From Neoceratodus forsteri (Eukaryota > Chordata > Ceratodontiformes > Ceratodontidae), in NCBI GenBank assembly GCA_016271365.2, contig CM057456.1, positions 667,017,501-667,081,500 of the forward strand: a DNA stretch of 64,000 nt. Direction: 5' to 3'. The notes under the pieces are model-generated. The model was not told the origin of the DNA, ran no database searches, and worked only from the letters and a program-made list of their open reading frames with translations. Of this stretch, positions 55,375 to 64,000 are shown in pieces. Each line of letters begins with the position of its first letter. The stretch's first letter is position 1. The position numbers and the translations under genes are program-made.

Positions 55375-56695
55375 TACTCTTAGAGGTGTTGTTCTGCAGA
55401 GGAGCAACGTGGTGAAGGACATGAGAGAGCAAACCATCTTGGTCCTCCTGGATTACTCGGCAGCGTTTGACACCGTGGACAATGAGGTGCTGCTTGACTG
55501 CCTGTGGTACTGGTGTGGCCTATCCAGTAATTTCATCAACTTTTTCAAGTCATACTTGACAGGCAAAGTACAGATGTGACAATGGTGTTAGCCTCATCTA
55601 ACCTGAAGGCTCTGCTCTGTAAGTTCTGAAGGGATTGGTCCTGTCGCCCTTGCTGTTCACGGTGTACATGCTGCCATTGGGAGACATTATCAGGTGGTAT
55701 GGACTGGGTTTTCATTGCTATGCTGATGATACCCAACTATACCTGTCCTGTGCACCTGGTAACCAGATGGCAGCCTTCATTTTTAACAACTGCCTGGAGG
55801 AGATCCAGACTTGGAAGACTCAAAACTGGCTACAAGGCAACCCGTACAAGACTGAGGAGCTTACAGTGGAACCACGTCATTGTTGTGGGGGATGGAGGGA
55901 GATCCCCTGGTCTAGTACTGGGTAGGTCCTACTGACCCTCTCCATATGGGTTAAGGATCTGGGTGTGATCCTCGATGATAGCTTGACACTTGATTCTCAG
56001 GTGTCAGCCATTGTCAAAAGAGGATTTTACCATCTGAGGAATATCACCTGGATCGGGTCCTTATACCAGCTGAAGACCTGACCACACTGGTACATGCTTT
56101 TATCACATCCTGTTTGGACTACAGAAATGCCCTGTACCTAGGGCTATCTGGAGGCAATCGCCACTGGCTACAGCAGGTGAAGAATGTGGAGGTAAGATTA
56201 TTGATGGGCACATGAAGGTTTAATCATATTATGCCTGTCCTCCACAAACTGCACTGGCTGTCAGTTAGGTGGAGAATTGTCTTCAAGATCAAGTTACTGA
56301 TCATTAAGGCCCTACATGAAGGGGGACCAGTCTACCTGCAAGATCTCCTTGTGCCCCATCATCTGCCCTGGGCTCTCCGTTCCTCCGAGGGTTGCCTCCT
56401 TGGGGCTCCCAGGGTAAGGTTGTGGCATTCAGGTGATCATGCATTTTTTGTTGCTGTGCCTACCCTGTGGAACTCACTGCCTAATCATCTTGGGGAGGCA
56501 CCCTTGATGCAAACTTTTAAAAGAGGTTTAAAGACATTATCTTTATTTTATAATGATATATAGATTTTCAGTCTGTTGTTGCCTGCTTCATCTGATTTTG
56601 ATTATTATTTTTTGTGTGTTTTTTATGCTGTTTTTAAATTGTTAATATGAAGCACTCAGAGTCTATAGAAAGGGGCACTATATAAACTACATAAA
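55375..56695 (+). mobile_element. L2-clade LINE fragment of a second family, plus strand
   Basis: RT blocks in order: VLLDYSAAFDTVDNEVLL (about 55443-55500), [22 protein letters not shown], and YADD intact at 55719-55730 in [12 protein letters not shown]. The C-terminal frame (56231-56563) has LHWLSVRWRIVFKIKLL and TLWNSLPNHL. The 3' end carries CACTATATAAACTA, a common L2-type tail, and stops near 56695. The wording differs from the L2 copies at 12.6 and 21.1 kb (GDII and HCYADDTQ against the NNLP type), so it is another family. Several frameshifts are present. Confidence 0.82.
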
Positions 56696-56909
56696 TGAAT
56701 CCACCTCCTCCTCCCTCTCTCTCATTCCCTCCTCCTCCCCCTTCATTCTCCCCCAAGGTTAATTTAAAGATCTCATGACACTGTTTTTAAATTACTGTTT
56801 TTTTCTGTTTTATACTTTCACTTACTGGTTCCCCGTTCTCACAGTCATATGAAACCCAACTGTGGGCAGTGACTCCCCCATGTGATTCTGTATGAGTAAT
56901 GCCCCAGTG
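56696..56909. other. No recognisable feature
   Basis: A CT-rich start, then ordinary sequence leading into the microsatellites. Confidence 0.4.
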
Positions 56910-56954
56910 TGTGTGTTTGTGCACGCATGTGTGTGTGTGTGTGTGTGTCTGTGC

Positions 56955-56998
<44 letters not shown>

Positions 56999-57148
56999 TT
57001 TAGGGTTGGAATCTTCTGTCTGTGTAGGTTCAATGTGTTGTGGGAGCATCTGCATGTATGCATGTCTATGCGCATAATTTGGTGAAATGTGTGTGTGTGT
57101 GTGTGTGTGTATGTGTGTGTATTGTAATGTGTGTGATAGGATGTCAGA

Positions 57149-57200
<52 letters not shown>

Positions 57201-57215
57201 AAGTGTGTAAGCATC
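56910..57215. repeat. (GT)n microsatellite cluster
   Basis: Runs lie at about 56931-56998, 57089-57120 and 57153-57194, with decayed GT-rich text to about 57470. Reading frames here on both strands are artefacts of the repeat. Confidence 0.92.
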
Positions 57216-58369
57216 TGTGTGAGTAATGAAATGCACAGGTATCTGTGTAGTGGGTGTTCATGTGTCTGTCTTGTGGGGTATGTGGAGCTCCATGTGTAAC
57301 AGAGCATATGTCTGTCACTCAGTACTGTAGAGAGGTGGAATCCATCTTTGTGTGCAAAAAAGTGTGTCTAGGAAGTGCCATGCATGCATGCCCAATATAT
57401 ATGTGTGTGAGTGTGCCTTATCATGTGTGTATCTATCAATGTTTGTATCTCTGTGTGTTAATATCAAGAACGAATAACCACTGTTTCTGAATGATATGTA
57501 AGGTTGTATTTATTTGATTTTATTATTGTGATATACTGGAAGAAAGTGTGTGATTATTACATTACAGTATACCAGAAATAAATTGCACTACAAGCCTCAC
57601 ATTAATTATTTATCCCTTATCATGTAATGCATTAGTAGCCTGTTTGGCCTTGACCAGAACTTATCTAAAGAGTGAGATGGTTTACTGTATAGACTGTTCT
57701 GTTTATACTGTTTATAAAATGTGCTGGCAAATTTAGACATGTACAGTGCTTGAGAAAAATGTTTGGTTGTTGTTGTCAGTGTGAGTGGTTCATGTGTGTG
57801 CGAGTACAGTGTCCCTTTTTTTTAAGGGAAACATTTGGACTACAAAGGAAAAGATGGTCTTGGAAAAGTTTGGCGTTCCTGTAAAATCCTATTTTTCATT
57901 TTCTTAGAACTAAAATAGCAAGCAAAAGCATAGAACAGCAACAATGGTGTTGGTACAGGATTATTAAAAAAAGGTCAGACTAGTGTGTCTTAACTGCCTA
58001 AGAATCACTGCAGTGGTAACAGTCTGTTAAAAAAAGCTGACTTCATGTGCATCACTTGCTCTAAGCCTCTCCCTTGAACACTGAAAATGAAGTTGTCAGA
58101 CAAATTAAGATACCCTAACCATGTAATTTGGGATGCTGAATAAGGACATCAGTGAAGAAAGTTAGAATAAAGTTCAGGGGCTATATTCCCAGTCACAAAT
58201 TGAGGCACAGTGTGGTTGCTGTGACCATTTTGAATTCTCTGCTGTCTTACAAACTGCTCAGCAATACTTAAAGGTGGCCCAACCCTTTCAGTGCATCTGC
58301 AAATTCATTTACAAATGTGCAGGGAAGGAGAAAGAGTTGCCATTTTGATCTGACCAGAACTTGGGAACA
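57216..58369. other. No recognisable gene
   Basis: The GT-rich start fades into AT-rich sequence. No domain, splice structure or known repeat was recognised. Confidence 0.4.
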
Positions 58370-58540
58370 TGGGATAAGCACAAAAGAATCATAGTGGAAA
58401 GGAAGGGGTGGAGGAAGAAAGAGCTGTAAATAGGGCATGGTCTGTGATAATAGTGTAGGTAGGGAGAAATCAGCAGACTGGATAGAACAAGTGGTCCTTA
58501 TCTGCCATTGGATTCTATTTTTTAGGTTTCTATGTGACTT
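58370..58540 (+). mobile_element. CR1-type LINE 3'-end fragment, plus strand
   Basis: It reads AGTGGTCCTTATCTGCCATT near the end, then TTTCTATGTGACTTA, the CR1 3' pattern seen at 19300-19340. Confidence 0.6.
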
Positions 58541-60114
58541 ACCTAAGGTCCGCAAGGCCCATAGGCCCTGCACAAAGCATGGTGATCTGCAGTCCCAGTG
58601 TCAGTGGCTAACGACCCTACCACATGCGTCTGAACTGTAACAGACTGGTGGGGTGGGGACACAAAGATGTGATAGGGAAACTACTAGTGCTGTTTAGAGG
58701 ACAGAGATGAAAATTACCAGCTGGAAAGAAATTGACTTTTTACAGCTACGAGAGTGGAGCTCCATGGATGTATTGCTGCCATTCTGTGAAATAGCACTGT
58801 GAAAGTACGTGATCAGGCAGTCTTCTGGAGTGCTTCCACAGTGCTGTGTCACAGTTCCACTGTGCTTTCTGTTACTGGCCTTTCCCTTCCACTGGCCGCA
58901 GAAACACACCTCCTTTGCAGGGCACTATTTTTTCTCCTGCAACTGCAGAAGTGATGGCCGCTGTCCCCAAGATGGCCACCAAATCAAACTGCACATGTGC
59001 AAATATCGTGCATGAGCAGTTCTGTTATGGCGACCATCTTGCATATGGCAGACTCTGATATGGTGAGAGCTCTGAGTATTCTATAACTTGGTCTCACTGC
59101 TTTGAGCAGCTGTGTCAGCTCTAACCAGAGTTTGTTTATTGATGACACAAATCTGGAATCAATAATGCCTAATGATTAACACAAGTGACGTTTTTCAGTT
59201 AATTTTTTTTTAACTTACATTTATTATATACAGAATGCATGTCATTATACTGCAGTACCGGTTACTACATTGTTTGAATTGTGCAATACATTTGTGTTGA
59301 CAAAGATACATAACCAGCTGTTTAGACAAATTTCAGAGTTATCACTGTACTGTCAGCATATTATCAAATAATGGGCGATACTCTTGTCTGACATATTATA
59401 TCAATTCATAAGTGCTTTTCCAGAATTATGAGACACATTTGGTTGATAAGTGAACAGCCTGACTATGTAATGGCTAGGTGGGAGAGGTGAGAAGCCTGAA
59501 AGAAAAGAAAGAATGTTGAGGGGGAAGGAGATAAGAGAGTGGTCAGAGATAAGCTGGATTCTTGATAAACTGTGAGATGGGAACAGGAGCAGGTTACCCT
59601 TGATGGAATGAGCAAGAGCTTTAAATTGCTTCTGACAGTGTATAACACTGAGGCCTATGTTGGACAGACCAACGAGTAAGAGAACAATAATGTAAGACCT
59701 AAGACGCAAGTTGTCATGTATATGTTTTTTTATATATTAGGTGTGCTGTGGGAGTGTGGGTGTGTGGTTGGGAACTGCAAATATGTGTTTTGCTATGTTT
59801 TTATGTTTGCTTGTGCATGAGCAGCAAACATAACTGCTATGGTAGTGGGCTTCAGAGACATTTCATAGTCATATCTAATATGTCCCACTCTACAGGAGCC
59901 TTGACAGTGACAGACCAATGAAAAGTGAATCTATCATGACACCATTCTGCTGGTGATTGGCGGAAACTTCACGTAATGAAAAGGAGGCAGCAGTGCCTAT
60001 TAGAGAGGGGCTGCATGCTTTCATCTACAACACATGCCCAGCAGCCAGATGAGCACCATCACGATTAGCCTGTTGCTTGCCTTGCGTCTGCTGCTCGACC
60101 TCCACTTAACCCGA
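58541..60114. other. No recognisable gene or repeat
   Basis: Mixed-composition sequence with only short frames lacking recognisable domains. Confidence 0.4.
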
Positions 60115-62770
60115 TGGCTTCCCCAGTGCTCCCTCTGTAAAACAATCCCACCCTCCACAGTTTAGCATCCCCACATCCCGATTGCTTCCCTGGTGCCCTT
60201 TTCTGTAAAAAAAAACTCCCACCCACTGCCAATTATCCCAGCTACCTTCCAATCACTTACCACATGTCCTGTTTGTAAAATAAACTCCCACCCACTGCCA
60301 GTTATCCCAGCTACCTTCCAATCACTTATCACATGTCTTGTTTGTAAAAATAAACTCCCACCCACTGCTAGTTATCCCAGCTACCTTCCAGTCACTTATC
60401 ACATGTCCTGTTTGTAAAAAGAACTCCCATCCACTGCCAATTATCCCAGCTACCTTCCAATCACTTACCACATGTCCTGTTTGCAAAAATAAACTCCCAC
60501 CCACTGCCAATTATCCCAGCTACCTTCCAGTCACTTATCACATGTCCTGTTTGTAAAAAGAACTCCCACCCACTGCCAATTATCCCATCTACCTTCCAAT
60601 CACTTACCACATGTCCTGTTTGTAAAAATAAACTCCCACCCACTGCCAATTATCCCAGCAACCTTCCAATCACTTACCACATATCCTGTTTGTAAAAATA
60701 AACTCCCACCCACTGCCAATTATCTCAGCTACCTTCCAATCACTTATCACATGTCCTGTTTGTAAAAATAAACTCCCACCCACTGCCAATTATCTCAGCT
60801 ACCTTCCAATCACTTACCACACGTCCTGTTTGTAAAAATAAACTCCCACCCACTGCCAATTATCTCAGCTACCTTCCAGTCACTTATCACATGTCCTGTT
60901 TGTAAAAAGAACTCCCACCCACTGCCAATTATCCCAGCTACCTTCCAATCACTTACCACATGTCCTGTTTGTAAAAATAAACTCCCACCCACTGCCAATT
61001 ATCCCAGCTACCTTCCAATCACTTACCACATATCTTGTTTGTAAAAAGAATTCCCACCCACTGCCAATTATCCCAGCTACCTTCCAGTCACTTATCACAT
61101 GTCCTGTTTGTAAAAAGAACTCCCACCCACTGCCAATTATCCCAGCTACCTTCCAATAACTTACCACATGTCCTGTTTGTAAAAATAAACTCCCACCCAC
61201 TGCCAATTATCCCAGCTACCTTCCAATCACTTATCACATGTCCTGTTTGTAAAAATAAACTCCCACCCACTGCCAATTATCCCAGCTACCTTCCAATCAC
61301 TTACCACATATCTTGTTTGTAAAATAACTCCCACCCACTGCCAATTATCCCAGCTACCTTTCAATCACTTACCACATGTCCTGTTTGTAAAAATAAACTC
61401 CCATCCACTGCCAATTATCCCAGCTACCTTCCAATCACTTACCACATATCTTGTTTGTAAAAATAACTCCCACCCACTGCCAATTATCCCAGCTACCTTT
61501 CAATCACTTACCACATGTCCTGTTTGTAAAAATAATCTCCCATCCACTGCCAATTATCCCAGCTACCTTCCAATCACTTACCACATATCTTGTTTGTAAA
61601 AAGAATTCCCACCCACTGCCAATTATCCCAGCTACCTTCCAGTCACTTATCACATGTCCTGTTTGTAAAAAGAACTCCCACCCACTGCCAATTATCCCAG
61701 CTACCTTCCAATAACTTACCACGTGTCCTGTTTGTAAAAATAAACTCCCACCCACTGCCAATTATCCCAGCTACCTTCCAATCACTTACCACATATCTTG
61801 TTTGTAAAAAGAATTCCCACCCACTGCCAATTATCCCAGCTACCTTCCAGTCACTTATCACATGTCCTGTTTGTAAAAAGAACTCCCACCCACTGCCAAT
61901 TATCCCAGCTACCTTCCAATCACTTATCACATGTCCTGTTTGTAAAAATAAACTCCCACCCACTGCCAATTATCCCAGCTACCTTCCAATCACTTACCAC
62001 ATATCTTGTTTGTAAAAATAACTCCCACCCACTGCCAATTATCCCAGCTACCTTCCAATCACTTACCACATGTCCTGTTTGTAAAAATAAACTCCCACCC
62101 ACTGCCACTTATCTCAGCTACCTTCCAATCACTTACCACGTCTTGTTTGTAAAAATAAACTCCCACCCACTGCCAATTATCTCAGCTACCTTACAATCAC
62201 TTATCACATGTCCTGTTTGTAAAAATAAACTCCCACCCACTGCCAATTATCTCAGCTACCTTACAATCCCTTACCACATGTCCTGTTTGTAAAAATAAAC
62301 TCCCACCCACTGCCAATTATCCCAGCTACCTTCCAATCACTTACCACATGTCTTGTTTGTAAAAATAACTCTCACCCACTGCCAGTTATCCCAGCTACCT
62401 TCCAATCACTTACCACATGTCCTGTTTGTAAAAAGAACTCCCACCCACTGCCAATTATCCCAGCTACCTTTCAATCACCTACCACATGTCTTGTTTGTAA
62501 AAAGAACTCCCACCCACTGCCAATTATCCTGCCCATATAATGATGCTTCCCCCATGCCCAGTTTGTAAAAATAAACTCTCACTTACTGCCAATTTCCTTC
62601 CCACCTCCTGATTAATTCCGCTGTACCCTCTTTGTAAAAATAAACTCTTACCCACTGCTAATTATCCTGCCCACCTCCCAATCACTTCTCTATGCCCATT
62701 TGTAAAAATAAACTCTTAACCACTGTAAATTATTCTACCAGTTCCCAATTATTTTACCCATTGCCCTTTA
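60115..62770. repeat. Minisatellite, 69-70-bp unit, about 35 copies
   Basis: The unit contains AACTCCCACCCACTGCCAAT, TATCCCAGCTACCTTCCAAT and CACTTACCACATGTCCTGTT followed by TGTAAAAATA. Units are highly similar from about 60205 to 62540 and degenerate at both flanks. Higher-order similarity is visible: for example the block around 61020-61210 recurs around 61570-61760. Because many units are 69 bases (23 codons), long frames open on both strands, but these are artefacts. Confidence 0.95.
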
Positions 62771-63007
62771 CCTGTAAATCAAGAAAACCGTCCAGTGACA
62801 ACTTCTGGCTCCTCCACCCCCCCTTCCCCAACCACATCTTACCTGTCTGGTCCACTGGCATATCCTACTTCTTCCACAGACATGTGCTGCTTCTTCCAAT
62901 GCTGACCTCAAATGACTGAAAACAAGGTAAGTTTGGTTAATGGCTTTTTCAACGCATTTTGAACTAGTATAACTTTGACATTTATCTATATTTTTGGCCC
63001 AAACTTT
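62771..63007. other. No recognisable feature
   Basis: Sequence between the minisatellite and a CR1 tail. Nothing recognised. Confidence 0.4.
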
Positions 63008-63270
63008 CAACATGCGAACATACATACAAAGAAGCCAGCAGAGGAAGGCCATTTGGTCTATGTATTCTGCTCATATTGCAGGGTCTACAGCTTGAGCTAT
63101 GGTCCCTGACCCCCTTCCCCACTTCTCCCATCCTCCCTACCCATGAGTCTTACCTCCACCCATGCTTATCCCAGCCTCTCTTGAAGCTGCCCACTGTCTT
63201 CAATGAGATCACCTCTTCTGGCAATGAATTCCAAGTGTCTACCACCCTCTCTATGAAGATGTACCTTAGG
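63008..63270 (-). mobile_element. CR1-type LINE 3'-end fragment, minus strand
   Basis: The plus strand reads GCCATTTGGTCTATGTATTC, then a pyrimidine-rich stretch and a CTACCACCCTCTCTATGAAG block, the same order as 10591-10857 and 48994-49260. Confidence 0.65.
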
Positions 63271-63712
63271 CAAGGAGGAGTTTGTCCCTACAGAGGGCTA
63301 GCTCCAGTGATGGAAGGGATGGCATTACATATGCTACCACCGTGCCCATGGAGAGAAGCTCAATACTGACAGTAGTGGGGCTAGTTCCTAGCTGAATAAT
63401 GTTCTTCCTGACATTTTGGAGGGTTATGATCTGCAAACATATTCAACACTGACAAAACAGGTGTTTTTTTTCATTGTATTGGATATGGTAACCTTACCCT
63501 TACAAAAATGGAATATATTGCAATGTACTGAAAAATATGAATAAATGTGTGTCAATACATTGACAAACACATTGTCACAATGTAATATATTATATAATAG
63601 TTTATGAAATATATTTTAAATATATTGATGTAATACATTACTAACTCATAGTATGCAAAAATACATGTAAATATATTGAGAAATACAATGCCGAAATGAA
63701 ATGTAATACACA
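63271..63712. other. AT-rich low-complexity sequence
   Basis: From about 63480 the words AATATATTG and AATACATTG recur irregularly. No gene. Confidence 0.5.
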
Positions 63713-63713
63713 G

Positions 63714-64000
63714 CGGGCCAGATATTCAAACCTTTGCCCCAGGGCTAAATTAGCATTGCCCAGGGGGCAAACTTAGCCCGGAGCAAAAAGCAAGCTATAT
63801 TCAAAAGGAATAGCGCAGTGCAAAACCAGCAGAATATAGCAAGCAAGGGAAGCTGGGCAAACAGGGCCAGGAGTGCAGGGCCAAAATAGCCTGAAAAAAG
63901 ACAGCACTAAATATTACAAATAAGACAGCACTGAATATAGTACCCATTGGCAGGCAGTGCAAACACCCACAGGAACACAGAGCAGAGGGAGCCACCATAC
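63714..64000. mobile_element. Left end of a GGGCC-type inverted-repeat element, cut by the window edge
   Basis: It begins GGGCCAGATATTCAAACCTT, close to the left end at 22385 (GGGCCGGATTTTCAAAGGCC). The right end lies outside the window. Confidence 0.5.

Noticed and set aside
56822..57318. Long minus-strand His/Thr-rich frames
   Set aside because: They are translations of the (CA)n/(GT)n microsatellites.
61504..62292. Long frames on both strands through the minisatellite
   Set aside because: Units of 69 bases keep frames open on both strands; the peptides are periodic repeats without a gene context.

Overview
The window looks like vertebrate nuclear DNA from a large, repeat-swollen genome. 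It holds CR1, L2 and L1/Tx1-type LINEs, tRNA-derived SINEs with a MIR/CORE-like body, a class I endogenous retrovirus, a Gmr1-like Ty3/gypsy element, hAT and other inverted-repeat elements, satellites and many microsatellites. A lungfish, caecilian, salamander or other non-mammalian vertebrate fits this mix; the sequence alone does not settle the species. I found no host protein-coding gene, rRNA, tRNA gene or CRISPR. Almost every long reading frame belongs to a transposable element or is a low-complexity shadow.

Layout. 1-7.7 kb: an unclassified inverted-repeat element family alternating with a 1.8 kb repeat unit (two direct copies about 4.03 kb apart), then a ~173-bp satellite, a hairpin element and microsatellites. 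8.3-24.4 kb: SINEs and a pile of CR1 and L2 LINEs inserted into one another, one L2 carrying a ~970-bp palindromic inverted-repeat element. 24.5-26.7 kb: a short tandem repeat and a possible LTR end with a tRNA-His-like primer site.

26.7-53.8 kb is the centrepiece, a four-level nest. A Gmr1-like LTR retrotransposon (minus strand, integrase upstream of reverse transcriptase) was hit by a near full-length L1/Tx1-type LINE (minus; 16-bp target duplication). That LINE was hit by an endogenous retrovirus (plus; 4-bp duplication, tRNA-Ser primer site, LTRs about 99% identical in substitutions). The integrase of the retrovirus was then hit by a 1.48-kb hAT-type element (8-bp duplication). Target duplications and interrupted domains fix the order of events. 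The left Gmr1 LTR holds two further insertions, and its reverse transcriptase region holds a CR1 fragment.

53.8-64 kb: CR1 and L2 fragments, CA/GT microsatellites, a 2.5-kb minisatellite of 69-70-bp units and, at the right edge, the start of an element whose terminus resembles that of the element at 22.4 kb.

The elements do not form a pathway; each is or was an independent replicator. Only retroviral gag keeps a full-length frame. Many ERV breaks are single-base shifts, and many differences between its two LTRs are one-base homopolymer indels, so some breaks may be assembly errors.
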